The position numbers and the translations under genes are program-made. From NCBI GenBank assembly GCA_963674665.2, contig CAXXPL010000009.1, positions 62,001 through 126,000 on the forward strand: 64,000 nucleotides of DNA, given 5' to 3'. The stretch's first letter is position 1. Every line of letters starts with the position of its first letter. Source of the DNA: G963674665 sp963674665 (GTDB lineage: Bacteria > Desulfobacterota > Desulfovibrionia > Desulfovibrionales > Desulfovibrionaceae). Positions 1-9,502 of the stretch are shown piece by piece. The notes under the pieces are model-generated. The model saw only the letters and a program-made list of their open reading frames with translations, did no database searches and was not told the DNA's origin.

Positions 1-2
1 GG

Positions 3-2708
3 GAGAATATCGTTTATCTGCAGCAGAATTTCGACGTCCGTACTCGCAGAATGGGAACCACCAGGTATGACCCCAGTAAGCGTCCCTGGTTCACTGAGGC
101 GGTGAGGACACCCGGGATAATCAAGACTGCCCCCTACTTCTTTTCCCTGCTCAAGGCGCCCGGGGTGACATACGCGAAGAGCATGGACCAAGGACAACGG
201 GTGCTGGCCGTGGACATTTCCCTGACAGGAATGTCCAACTTTCTCCAGAAACAGCGGTTCCTGCCCCAAAGCGAAGCTTTCCTGTTCGATGCGGAGGGGA
301 GCATCATTGCCCGGGCATTGGAAAAAGAGGCACATACCCACCACGACAAGGCCACGGGAATAGATCTTACAGAGGAGGAGAGGGGCTTCATTAAAAAGAA
401 TCAGGTCATCAGGGCCTCCAACGAGATCGATTGGCCGCCGTTCGATTTTGCACTTAGCGGCAAACCCAGGGGATACTCAATCGACATGCTCGATTTGCTG
501 GCGGAAAAGGCCGGGTTTCACGTGGAATATGTCAACGGGTATTCCTGGGAGGGGCTCGTGGAACTCTTTAAAAAGGGGGACCTTGATCTGCTTCATTCCC
601 TGCTGAAGACACCTGAACGCGAAAAAATGGGTGTGTTCACGAAATCCTATATGCCCATGCCCCAGCGCTTCGTGGTCAGGCGAGGAGTGCCCCTGCCTGA
701 ATCCTTTTCCCAGCTGGAGGGCAAAATCGTTGCCATTCCCAAGGGCTGGGCCACTGATCAGTATCTGGAGGAGAATTATCCTGGAATCAAACGCCTGCAC
801 GTCCCCTCAACACTGGACGCCATGCGCGCGGTATCCGCAGGCAAGGCCGATGCCACTGTGGATAGCGAACCTGTTCTGCTTTACCTTGCCAAGTCGTATT
901 ACCTGGACGATTTGCAGATCGGGGGACATCCCCTGGAGTTGAAGAAGGTCGCAAATCAGAGACTCCATTTCCTGGTGCGCCCTGACAAGGCTGCTTTGGC
1001 TGGGATACTGGACAAGGCCTTGATCTCGGTGACTGCGGAAGAGCGGAAACATCTGTTCGATTCATGGTTTGGCGACATCACCGACGATACCTCGGACAAC
1101 GGGCTGGGAGGAACGGTGCCCCACCGCGAACTGCTGGAGCTTGCCAAGACCGTGGGGGGCGAGGGCGGTCTTCGAGTCATGCACATCCATGGGGAGGAGC
1201 ACCTGGGGTTTGTCGCGCCAATGAAGTCGATATACGGCACGGACGAGTATCTGGGGTTGATCGTGCCCATGAGTGTGACCATCCGCCCCTATATGGAAAA
1301 GATACGGTTCGCCCTCCTGGTGACATGTGGGCTGTTGCTGCTGTTGATTCCTGTGGTCATGTACTGTGCCACCATAATTGTCAGTCCCATCAACGCACTG
1401 GTGCATGAAAACGAGAAGGTCAAGCAGCGGCGTTACGACGATGTGGGGGTGGTAAATACAAAAATTACGGAGATTCTCACCCTGTCCCGCTCAATGGTGT
1501 CCATGGCCGGTTTCATCAAAGCCCATGAGGAGTCCCTGCGCAGCCTCATGGATTCGTTCATCAGACTCATCGCCACGGCCATTGACCACAAATCACCATA
1601 CACAGGGGGGCATTGCGCCCGTGTTCCGGAGATCGCCATGATGCTGGCCAAGGCGGCAAGCGACAGTACCAGGGGATCTTTGGCGGAGTTCTTCCTGGAG
1701 ACCGAGGAGGAGTGGCGGGAGTTCCGTACGGCGGCCTGGTTACACGATTGTGGCAAGGTTACCACACCGGAGCACATAGTGGACAAGGCCACCAAGCTGG
1801 AGACCATCTACAACCGTATCCACGAGGTGCGCATGCGCTTCGAGGTGCTGCTGCGCGATGCCGAGATCGACTATTGGCGCGGCCTTGCCCAGGGAGGTCA
1901 AATCGAATCCCTGGAGCTGCGCCTGGAGGCCAGACGCCGGGAGCTGAAGGACGACTTCGCCTTCATCGCGGAATGCAATATCGGGGGCGAGTTCATGAGC
2001 GAGGACAAGGCCGCCCGGATGCACGAGATCGCCAAAAGAACCTGGGTGCGGTACCTGGATGACCGACTCGGCCTGGGGCACCTGGAACTGCAGCGCTATC
2101 CCGAAGGGGTGCCGAACCTGCCCTGCGAGGAGCCGCTGCTGTCCGACAGGCCCGAGCACATTATCCAGCGCCCCGAAAGGGAGGCCCTTGGGCATTCCGG
2201 AGGCGGTTTCACAATGAAGATGCCGGACAACCTCTACAATCTTGGTGAGATATACAACCTCTGCATTTCGAGAGGCACGCTCACGGACGAGGACCGCTGC
2301 AAGATCAACGAGCACATCGTCACCACCATACGCATGCTCGAGACCCTGCCCTATCCGGAAAACATGACCAGGATACCGGAATATGCGGGAGCGCATCACG
2401 AGACCCTCATTGGCACGGGCTACCCCCGGGGGCTCAAGGCCGAGGACCTGACCATTCCGGCCAGGATCATGGCCGTGGCAGACGTGTTCGAGGCGCTCAC
2501 CGCCTCGGACCGCCCCTACAAGAAAGCCAAGACCCTCAACGAGGCGGTGCGCATCCTCAGTTTCATGGTCAAGGATCAGCACCTGGACGCGGATCTCTTC
2601 AGGGTGTTTCTGGAGAGCGGCGTATACCTGGAGTACGCGAAAAAATATCTTCACGTGTCTCAGATGGACGAGGTAAACGTGGCGGCCTACCTGGAAAAAC
2701 TCGGCTGA
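3..2708 (+). CDS. Cache / SBP_bac_3 / HD-GYP signalling protein, 5'-truncated by the window
   Basis: A membrane receptor with a cyclic-di-GMP phosphodiesterase-type output. The frame is open to the window edge, so the start lies upstream. Counting from the first ATG at 51, residues 1-110 end a periplasmic Cache-type domain (YDPSKRPWF signature), about 113-350 form a family-3 solute-binding domain, a membrane helix lies near 420-442, a HAMP-like linker follows, and an HD-GYP domain fills about 505-880. The HD motif (LHDCGK) is at 564-569 and the GYP motif (HHETLIGTGYP) at about 782-792, so the catalytic residues look intact. Roughly 200 residues separate the two motifs, more than in a minimal HD-GYP domain. 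The family hydrolyses cyclic-di-GMP; the ligand is unknown. Amino-acid-like ligands are an inference from the SBP_bac_3 fold. Confidence 0.9.
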   Translation, partial: ENIVYLQQNFDVRTRRMGTTRYDPSKRPWFTEAVRTPGIIKTAPYFFSLLKAPGVTYAKSMDQGQRVLAVDISLTGMSNFLQKQRFLPQSEAFLFDAEGSIIARALEKEAHTHHDKATGIDLTEEERGFIKKNQVIRASNEIDWPPFDFALSGKPRGYSIDMLDLLAEKAGFHVEYVNGYSWEGLVELFKKGDLDLLHSLLKTPEREKMGVFTKSYMPMPQRFVVRRGVPLPESFSQLEGKIVAIPKGWATDQYLEENYPGIKRLHVPSTLDAMRAVSAGKADATVDSEPVLLYLAKSYYLDDLQIGGHPLELKKVANQRLHFLVRPDKAALAGILDKALISVTAEERKHLFDSWFGDITDDTSDNGLGGTVPHRELLELAKTVGGEGGLRVMHIHGEEHLGFVAPMKSIYGTDEYLGLIVPMSVTIRPYMEKIRFALLVTCGLLLLLIPVVMYCATIIVSPINALVHENEKVKQRRYDDVGVVNTKITEILTLSRSMVSMAGFIKAHEESLRSLMDSFIRLIATAIDHKSPYTGGHCARVPEIAMMLAKAASDSTRGSLAEFFLETEEEWREFRTAAWLHDCGKVTTPEHIVDKATKLETIYNRIHEVRMRFEVLLRDAEIDYWRGLAQGGQIESLELRLEARRRELKDDFAFIAECNIGGEFMSEDKAARMHEIAKRTWVRYLDDRLGLGHLELQRYPEGVPNLPCEEPLLSDRPEHIIQRPEREALGHSGGGFTMKMPDNLYNLGEIYNLCISRGTLTDEDRCKINEHIVTTIRMLETLPYPENMTRIPEYAGAHHETLIGTGYPRGLKAEDLTIPARIMAVADVFEALTASDRPYKKAKTLNEAVRILSFMVKDQHLDADLFRVFLESGVYLEYAKKYLHVSQMDEVNVAAYLEKLG

Positions 2709-2773
2709 GAAGCGGGTACTCCAGCCTCTCGGCCGGGGTACGGGCATACCCATTCGATGGGGGCGGACCGACC

Positions 2774-2902
2774 CTAGAGCAATTTACGCTTGAAATGCTT
2801 ATTCAACGGTTGGCAAAGCCTGTCTACAAGCATTTCGCGGCAGGGACTTGCAGGCAAACCCTTGCAATCTGTTTGAATCTTTTCAAAGTTCAAATACGCT
2901 AG
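2774..2902 (+). repeat. Dispersed hairpin-rich repeat, copy A
   Basis: About 129 bp running from CTAGAGC to CGCTAG. It matches copy B (25187-25315, opposite orientation) along its whole length and copy C (12858-12958) except for an internal deletion in C. It contains a long hairpin (arms GAAATGCTTAT and ACAAGCATTTC around a GGC/GCC inner stem), a TTGC/GCAA hairpin and a TTTGAA/TTCAAA hairpin. Its right end overlaps the TAG stop codon of the YitT-like gene, read from the minus strand. Confidence 0.85.
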
Positions 2903-3915
2903 CGTTTATCAATGCGTGGGGCGTTGTATCCGCCCCATGTCTGCTGGGATACTCCCACCACCATGAATGCGTCGGGATCCACGCGGCTGAGGATGTGTTT
3001 CACATCATAAACGCGCGAACGCAGCACCGTGCAGTACAGCAGGGAGCGCTCCGTACCGGAGTACCCCCCTTGGACCCGCCACATGGTCACGCCACGCCGC
3101 ATTTCATGGATCATGGCGTAGCGGACGGGATCCGGTTTGTCGGTAACGATCATGAGGGTCCGCACCTGACTCGTGCCTTCGAGCACGTAATCCGATGCCA
3201 TGCCGCACAGGAGCAGGGTAAGGAAGGCCAGCAGGCAGGTTTCCCAGTCAAATACCGCTCCGGCCAGGATCACGATGGTCACATCGGTGAAAAGATACGA
3301 CTGTGACAGGGGGAAACCGGTCTTGTTGTAAATGATGCGAGCGGGTATGGATGTCCCGCCGATGGTGCCGCCGTAGCGGTATATGAGACCGGTACCAACT
3401 CCATAGATCAGGCCCGCGAAGATCGAGGCCAGCAGCTTGTTCTGGGTGACCGGGTAGGAGTCCAGCAAACCGGGCATGAAATTTGTGAAATACTCCGTTG
3501 CGAATGAGAACACGATGACCGCAAACACCGATGACGCGAGAAAACGCCAGCGCCCCAGGGTGAAGAATCCAAGCACGAACAAGGGGATGTTGGCCACGAG
3601 AAAAAACAGACCCGGTGAAAACCCTGTATAGTGGTGCACGATGAGGCCAAGTCCGGAGACACCGCCTGCGGCCAGGTTGTAAGGCATCTGGAAAAGAACG
3701 TAGGCAAAGGCGGCCACGGTGGCTCCCAGAGCGATCCAGCACTGCTGGAGCCCTACCTTGAGACACACCCGCCATGTGGGCATGGACAATTTCTGTTTGA
3801 CGCTGGCTGGCATTTTCATGATGCGGGGTATCCTGCCAACTTCAACCCGGGCATGCAAGGGGCTTGGCTGTGAGCCGCTGGATTGCGTGGGAAATGCTGA
3901 CTGATCGTCATGCAT
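2899..3915 (-). CDS. YitT-family integral membrane protein with C-terminal DUF2179
   Basis: 338 aa. The N-terminal two thirds is hydrophobic with about six predicted membrane segments and the family pattern LAAGGVSGLG early and YGGTIGGTSI near the middle. The last ~90 residues form the soluble DUF2179 domain, which is typical of YitT-like proteins. The function of the family is not settled; a transport or sensing role at the cytoplasmic membrane is assumed. The first ~32 residues are polar and atypical and no Shine-Dalgarno sequence precedes either candidate, so an internal ATG at 3819 is a credible alternative start. It lies 112 bp downstream of the kinase gene at 4027-7362, on the same strand. 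The TAG stop lies in the terminal CTAG of repeat copy A. Confidence 0.85.
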   Translation of the reverse strand: MHDDQSAFPTQSSGSQPSPLHARVEVGRIPRIMKMPASVKQKLSMPTWRVCLKVGLQQCWIALGATVAAFAYVLFQMPYNLAAGGVSGLGLIVHHYTGFSPGLFFLVANIPLFVLGFFTLGRWRFLASSVFAVIVFSFATEYFTNFMPGLLDSYPVTQNKLLASIFAGLIYGVGTGLIYRYGGTIGGTSIPARIIYNKTGFPLSQSYLFTDVTIVILAGAVFDWETCLLAFLTLLLCGMASDYVLEGTSQVRTLMIVTDKPDPVRYAMIHEMRRGVTMWRVQGGYSGTERSLLYCTVLRSRVYDVKHILSRVDPDAFMVVGVSQQTWGGYNAPRIDKR

Positions 3916-4026
3916 CAGGTCGATGCCGCATGCAGGGGCGGGCCGGCGAAGCAGGTTGCGGGGTGCCCTCTTTGGGCCGGAGCTCGGATTCTTTGAATCC
4001 GAATCCGGTGTGTCTCACTCCCTGAA

Positions 4027-7000
4027 CTACTCGGTGTGCAGCTCGATGATGAACTTTGTACCCATACCGGGGGTGGATTCCACGCTCATTTTGCCGTCGT
4101 GCCCCTTGGTGATGATGAAGTAGGAGACGGAAAGACCCAGCCCGGTGCCCACTCCCGGAGGCTTGGTGGTATAGAAGGGCTCGAATATCCTGCGCCGTAC
4201 TTCCGGGGGCATGCCCGGGCCGTTGTCTTCCACCTCCAGGCGCACGCCCTGAGGCATCGGGGAAACCCGTATGGCAATCCTCGGGTCCTCCACCTGCGGA
4301 TTGGCCTCGGCCATTGCCTGGGCCGCGTTGCGCAGCAGGTTCAACAGCACCTGCTCCACCTCTGTTTCCGTACAGAGGATCAAGGGTAAATCATCGCTGA
4401 TATCCAGGGTCACGTGGATGCGCTTGAAGTCGAACCTCTTTTTCAGGTCATAGTCGCTTTGGGCAAGGGCGAGGGCCTTGTTCACTATAGCGGGCAGGTC
4501 GCAGGTGGCGCGTTTGGATTCGCTGCGACGGCTGAAGTCCAGTAGATGACGGATGATGTTCGATGCCCGCAGTGCCGCGGTGCGGATATCGTCTATGAAG
4601 ACATCGAGCTTTCGCGCCCGTATGTATCTGTCCAGGGGCTCGATCTCCAAGCCGACCTCCGCGGCCACTTCCAGGTTCTTCGGAAAATCGACCCGGGTGC
4701 GTTGGACGAGATTCTGGGCCGCCTGGAGCACGATGCCCAGGGGATTGTTGATTTCATGGGCGATGCCGGCAGCAATGCCCCCAACAGAAATCATCTTCTC
4801 GGTCTGAACCATCATCTCCTGCATTTTTTTGAGTTCGGTGATGTCGCGGGACATGGTGAGCAGATAGGACTTGCCGCCAATGGGGATGGTTCTGGCGGAA
4901 AAGGAGTATGTTCCGATGCTGCCGGACTTGTTCATGAAGTCGAGTTCGAGGCTGTCCACGCTGCCGTCGTTGTCGATAATATGAACGACCTGCCTTCTCT
5001 GGTCCGCGTCCGCGAACAGCCCCAGTTCGCCCGGCGTCATTCCCAGAACCTCTTCCCGGGAGTACCCCGAGAGGCGTGAAAAGGTTTCGTTGACTTCCAC
5101 GATTTTCTTGGTTTTCCGATCCAGGAGCATGATCCTGTCCGGCGAGAGGCGGAACAGGGTGGAGAACATCTCCTCTGACTGACGCAATCTGCGAAGGGTC
5201 TGCTTCTGGGCTTTGATGTCAATGAAGAAAAGGGCCAGGCTGCCGGGAGAGAAATTGAAGGCATTGATGCTCAGGGCGAAGACGATTTCGGTGCCCTCCT
5301 CGCGCAGGTACTCGAAGGACCATGGTTCGGCTCCCCGCGCTATCTCCTTGTAGCGCATGGGGTAGATGGTTCCCTTCAAGACCGGATGGACATCCTCCAT
5401 AGATCGCTCAAGCATTTCCTCGGGAGTCAAGTTGAACAGATTGTGTGCGGCCTGGTTGGCGGTGGTGATGATCAGGTCGTGTCCGCGAAGCTCGTACATC
5501 TCGAAGGCGATGGGAGAGTTCTCGATGAGCAGGCGGTAGCGTTGCTCACTTTGGCGCTGAGCCAACTCGGCTTCGCGGCGTTTCGTCACGTCCTCGATGG
5601 TACCGTCCAGGTATGCGGGATCTCCCTGTTCATCGAACTGGAGAGAGACATTGACCACGGTGTGAATAATGCTGCCGTCCTTGCGTCTGAAGTCCATGCC
5701 CCTGGTGCAGTTGTCCGGCGACTCCAGCAGAGCGTCAAGGAGCGCCAGTCTTTCCTCCGGCTTGAGATAAAGATCATGGGCCAGGTTGGTGATTGCGGTC
5801 AGCATTTCCTCCTTGTTGTCATAGCCGAACATGCGCGCCATGGCCGGGTTGACGTCCAAGAGTCGTCCCTGAAAGGTGGAGCGGTAGATTCCAACAGGCG
5901 TGTTGTTGAAGATTGTCCTGTACCTCTCCTCACTTTTTTGCATGGCCAGGACAGCCAGCCTGCGTTCCGTCTCGTCCACGGCAATGGACAGGGTGCATTC
6001 CTCTCCACCCATGGAGATGGGTACGGCGGAGAAGAAGAGATACAGGGGGGAGCCGTCCGGACGTTTCAGCTGCAATTCCCTTGAGAACACCTTTCCCGGA
6101 ATGGTGGTGCTATCCACAATATCTTTGCTGCGGATAGGCCTCAAGGCGGGAACCTCATCGAGCGTCTTGCCCAGGCACTCCTCTTTGGTGACGCCGTAGG
6201 TTCTCATGAAGGCCTTGTTGACGTCTAAAAAGATTTGGTCGGATTGGCGGGCAATGGTTATGGGGTAAGGGGCGTTCTCGAAGATGGTCCTGAAGCGGCG
6301 TTCGCTCTCCAATATCGCTTCCAGGGCCAGTTTGTGTTCCGTGATGTCCGAATGGGTGCCGGCCATGCGTTTGGGGGAACCGGCCTTGTCGCGTTCAATC
6401 ACCCTTCCCCGTGAAAGTATCCAGCGCCATTCCCCGGATTTTGTCCGCATCCTGAATTCTATCAGGTAGGGCGACGTGGCATTCAAATGAGAGTCGAGTT
6501 CCCGCTTTACGCGACCGATATCCTGGGGATGAACCAGGCTGCGCCATGATTCATAACTGGCCTCGAACTCCCCGGGATCGTACCCGAGCATTGTGTAGTA
6601 ACGGGAGCTGAAAAAGGTTTTGCCGGACTGTACGTCCCAGTCCCAGATCCCGTCGTTGGCGGCGTCCATTGCCAGGGACAGGCGCTCTTCGCTTGTCTCC
6701 AGATCCCGCATTTGCCGGTTGATGGTCGTGCCCATGTCGCCCAGCAGTTTAATCAACGGCTTGAACTCGGTTAAGGGGTGTTCTGGTGGAGGTGGGGAGA
6801 AGTTGCCTGAAGCCAGAGTGGAGACCATCTGGTCCAGTTCGGAAAAGGGTTTGCGCAGCAAGGGCTTGAGCAAGATTTTGTGAAACAGGAAATGAAGAAG
6901 GAACACGAAGGTGGCTAGGCAGACGCCGGACACGAGCACTATGCGAATGGTAGTCTGTCTTTCGGTATCGTTCAGAGCAAGGGCAATGGTGCCGACCTTG

Positions 7001-7362
7001 CTGCCACGAACGAACACCTCCCGGCTTGCCTCGATCAGTGCGCCGTCTCCCTTGCCTTGTTGAAAGAGTGTTTTTCCCTGGTTATCGAGGATTTCCACCG
7101 ACTCCACGAGGTGGTCCTGCATGATCGCCAGGCCGATGCCCTGTATGTCGTTCATGTCCCTGTCCCGCAGCGGTATGGCCAGGGAGTCGGTCATGAAGGA
7201 AATCCACGAACTCAGGTGTCTGTCCATATGAGAATCGACACGATGAAGAAACAAGGCGAGCAACATGGTTGTTGCCCCTAGAAACATGACCAGGGTCGAA
7301 AAGCTGGCAAGAAGCGTGAAGCGGCCGGCCAGAGAATGCGGAATAAACTGTCGCATAGACAT
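4027..7362 (-). CDS. Five-PAS membrane-bound sensor histidine kinase
   Basis: About 1111 aa from the ATG at 7362. The frame also allows a GTG at 7413, but that would put a palindrome directly on its ribosome-binding site. Two membrane helices (about 12-40 and 135-165) bracket a ~95-residue periplasmic sensor. Next come a HAMP-like segment and five successive PAS domains; the first carries the DGIWDWD and WRWILSRG signatures of PAS_3. The transmitter follows: H-box AHEINNP (His near residue 869), N-box NLLRNAAQA, G1 box EDNGPGM, and G2 box GTGLGLSVS. All catalytic elements look intact, so it should autophosphorylate. No response regulator gene is adjacent; the nearest neighbour downstream is the YitT-like gene. 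Confidence 0.92.
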   Translation of the reverse strand: MSMRQFIPHSLAGRFTLLASFSTLVMFLGATTMLLALFLHRVDSHMDRHLSSWISFMTDSLAIPLRDRDMNDIQGIGLAIMQDHLVESVEILDNQGKTLFQQGKGDGALIEASREVFVRGSKVGTIALALNDTERQTTIRIVLVSGVCLATFVFLLHFLFHKILLKPLLRKPFSELDQMVSTLASGNFSPPPPEHPLTEFKPLIKLLGDMGTTINRQMRDLETSEERLSLAMDAANDGIWDWDVQSGKTFFSSRYYTMLGYDPGEFEASYESWRSLVHPQDIGRVKRELDSHLNATSPYLIEFRMRTKSGEWRWILSRGRVIERDKAGSPKRMAGTHSDITEHKLALEAILESERRFRTIFENAPYPITIARQSDQIFLDVNKAFMRTYGVTKEECLGKTLDEVPALRPIRSKDIVDSTTIPGKVFSRELQLKRPDGSPLYLFFSAVPISMGGEECTLSIAVDETERRLAVLAMQKSEERYRTIFNNTPVGIYRSTFQGRLLDVNPAMARMFGYDNKEEMLTAITNLAHDLYLKPEERLALLDALLESPDNCTRGMDFRRKDGSIIHTVVNVSLQFDEQGDPAYLDGTIEDVTKRREAELAQRQSEQRYRLLIENSPIAFEMYELRGHDLIITTANQAAHNLFNLTPEEMLERSMEDVHPVLKGTIYPMRYKEIARGAEPWSFEYLREEGTEIVFALSINAFNFSPGSLALFFIDIKAQKQTLRRLRQSEEMFSTLFRLSPDRIMLLDRKTKKIVEVNETFSRLSGYSREEVLGMTPGELGLFADADQRRQVVHIIDNDGSVDSLELDFMNKSGSIGTYSFSARTIPIGGKSYLLTMSRDITELKKMQEMMVQTEKMISVGGIAAGIAHEINNPLGIVLQAAQNLVQRTRVDFPKNLEVAAEVGLEIEPLDRYIRARKLDVFIDDIRTAALRASNIIRHLLDFSRRSESKRATCDLPAIVNKALALAQSDYDLKKRFDFKRIHVTLDISDDLPLILCTETEVEQVLLNLLRNAAQAMAEANPQVEDPRIAIRVSPMPQGVRLEVEDNGPGMPPEVRRRIFEPFYTTKPPGVGTGLGLSVSYFIITKGHDGKMSVESTPGMGTKFIIELHTE

Positions 7363-7415
7363 TGCCTGTCGGATTACCGAGATGAAGTCATAAAGCGGCT
7401 GCTGAGGCAGCACGG

Positions 7416-7431
7416 AATAATGATCATTATT
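7416..7431. promoter_or_regulatory. Perfect 16-bp palindrome upstream of the five-PAS kinase
   Basis: AATAATGATCATTATT is perfectly self-complementary and about 55 bp upstream of the likely kinase start at 7362. It resembles Fur-type half-sites (ATAATGAT). This could be an iron-responsive or other operator; the resemblance alone does not prove it. Confidence 0.4.
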
Positions 7432-7652
7432 GTATGACTGGTCGGTAAATCGTTGTCAAGGAACCATGTGTGTAAGGTATTGTCCGAACCATGATATCTC
7501 GAAATTCCCCACCTGGAGGATGGTAGGGTCCATACTCATGGGCTCGGAAGTGATGTCATGGAGCCGGACGAGGCGGAGCAGGAGGAAAGTCCTCGCCGGT
7601 ATGGCTCCGGGTGGGGTGCGGGGTGATCCCGCGCCCCGAGTCTCAACATTTG

Positions 7653-8792
7653 CTACATGGAGGTGAAAAACTCGTTCATCTCCTTCAAATCGCGCTCCAT
7701 TTGCAGCAGTTCATTCTTGGACAGACGCGAGCCTTCCCCTTGGGCCAGCACTTGCTGGATAGGCAGAATTCTGAAGCTCAGATGCCCGTCTAGCACAACC
7801 TTCACGGTCTTTGTGGGAATGGCCTCCACGTCGAGGAGCCGCTTGGTACCGTCCGGCTCCACGCACAGGTTCACGCTGAGAACCGCGCCCAGGTATGTGT
7901 ATTTTTTGAGCTGGTTGGCGAGGAAATTCCCCATGGAGTAGATGACAGCCTTGTCCTGGCCGTTCATCCTCAAGGTCTGCGCGGGCTGGGCCACATGGGG
8001 ATGACTGCCCAGGACCAGGTCCGCGCCGTGCTCGAAGAGTTCCATCACCAGCTTTTTTTGCGCCTCGCTGGGGCGTCGCGAATACTCCACGCCGAAGTGC
8101 AAGAACATGGCCACGAAGTCGGCGCCCTGTTGTCTGGCCCTGTCGATATCACGACGCATGACCTCGAGGTTGAGCCTGTTCACCATCCAGGGCTTGGCCT
8201 TGGGCACGGGGATGCCGTTGGTGTGTTCGGTGTAGGCCAGGACCGCCAGACGCACGCCGTTCTTTTCCAGGATCTGAATCCGTTCGGCCTCCTCGGCCGA
8301 GGCGTTGGTGCCGGTCTGCAGCAGTCCGTTCTGCGCAAGGAGCTGGTTGGTTCGGATCAGGCCCTTGGCCCCCATGTCCATGCAATGGTTGTTGGCCGTG
8401 GAGAGCAGCGTGAACCCAGCCTTGGCAATGGCGGGCGCCAGTGAGTCGGGGGCATTGAAGGTGGGGTAGAAGTGCCAGCCTCGCTCCTTTCCGGCCATCC
8501 GGGTCTCCAGGTTGCCAAGCACGAAGTCCGCCTGGCTGAAAAGCGGGGCCACATCGGCGAAATATGGGTTGAAGTCGTAGGACCCGTCCCGCTGCTGCGC
8601 GTGCCGCACGATCATGCTGTGGGTCATGATGTCGCCTGCGGCCATGAGTCTTAATACGCGGCGCTCGCATGAACTCTTGTCCGCCAGGTTTATGTCCTGG
8701 ACTCCAAATGAAAAGGGGGAGGACATGGATGCAGGCAGAAGCGATATGGCCAACCCGCATCCGGCTTGCTGTAGAAAATGTCTTCTGTTCAT
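7653..8792 (-). CDS. CapA-family (PGA_cap) metallophosphatase-like protein
   Basis: 379 aa. The N terminus MNRRHFLQQAGCGLAISLL looks like a Tat-type or lipoprotein-like export signal (twin Arg, hydrophobic run, possible lipobox Cys). The mature part matches the CapA/PgsA fold: AAGDIMTHS at about 50, GNLETR, STANNHCMD, and GSHPHVAQP near 260 are the conserved metal-binding loops. Relatives include the CapA subunit of poly-gamma-glutamate synthesis and many stand-alone phosphatase-like proteins. No capB/capC partners are nearby, so a poly-glutamate role is doubtful. It appears monocistronic, with 239 bp to the kinase palindrome on one side and a long gene-free gap upstream. Confidence 0.85.
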   Translation of the reverse strand: MNRRHFLQQAGCGLAISLLPASMSSPFSFGVQDINLADKSSCERRVLRLMAAGDIMTHSMIVRHAQQRDGSYDFNPYFADVAPLFSQADFVLGNLETRMAGKERGWHFYPTFNAPDSLAPAIAKAGFTLLSTANNHCMDMGAKGLIRTNQLLAQNGLLQTGTNASAEEAERIQILEKNGVRLAVLAYTEHTNGIPVPKAKPWMVNRLNLEVMRRDIDRARQQGADFVAMFLHFGVEYSRRPSEAQKKLVMELFEHGADLVLGSHPHVAQPAQTLRMNGQDKAVIYSMGNFLANQLKKYTYLGAVLSVNLCVEPDGTKRLLDVEAIPTKTVKVVLDGHLSFRILPIQQVLAQGEGSRLSKNELLQMERDLKEMNEFFTSM

Positions 8793-9502
8793 GGATTTCC
8801 TCGAGGGCTATATGATCGGCGTTCCCGTTGCCGGCGGCAAGGCGGTTATCGTTGTCCGAGTACGGAACATGGCAGGCGGGTATGGTGAACGTATCCTGGC
8901 CGGTAGCTTGTTGAAGTGGTGAGAAGCAAGAATGAAAAGCTCGCCTTGCGCAATGAAGACGGCGGCGTCTCGGGAAGCTGCGAAGGGCGTTGGCACGAGC
9001 CGGCCATCCCCAAAGGGTAGCGTGAATTCTGGTAGCATGAATTCGATAACGGGTGGTTGGCGGCTTGTTCCTTGTAATGGTGGAAATTGATATATCACTT
9101 CAAACGATTGATCAATTGATTTCAACCCGAGCTAAACCGTCCCTAGTGTGCAATTGTCGAACTAGTCGTAATATTGAGTATTGGTGAACGGAGAAGTGGG
9201 AGGGGATAGTCGCACGGCGCTCATGACAGGAGTTGGTCCGTCACAATGCCTGGTGCTGGGGTGCCAATGAAGGCTGACTGCCGCATAGCGGGATGTAGTA
9301 CGATCCTCTTGCAAAAAGGAGATGTAATCTTCGGTCGTTTTGTTCCTTGAATTTGAACAGCACAAGAGATATCAAGGTTGCATTCTATTGCTTCGACAGT
9401 ATGCAAAGATGTTGTTCCGTGACAGCCTGGGGCGACATCTTGTTGCGCTTGCCTTGTATCAATGCGGTCAGGGCGTGGCATTTCAATATGGGGGAGGTCT
9501 CC
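8793..9502. other. 710-bp divergent intergenic region without a recognisable gene
   Basis: It lies between the divergent capA-like and binding-protein genes. Short open frames here have no domain, signal sequence or ribosome-binding site. AT-rich runs near 9075-9180, including a TTGATCAATTGA near-palindrome, may hold promoters for one or both flanking genes. Confidence 0.5.

Noticed and set aside
7653..8792. Poly-gamma-glutamate capsule system
   Set aside because: Only a CapA-like protein is present; no CapB or CapC homologue lies nearby.
8808..9125. 105-codon minus-strand frame upstream of the CapA-like gene
   Set aside because: Low-complexity translation, no start signal, and no recognisable domain.
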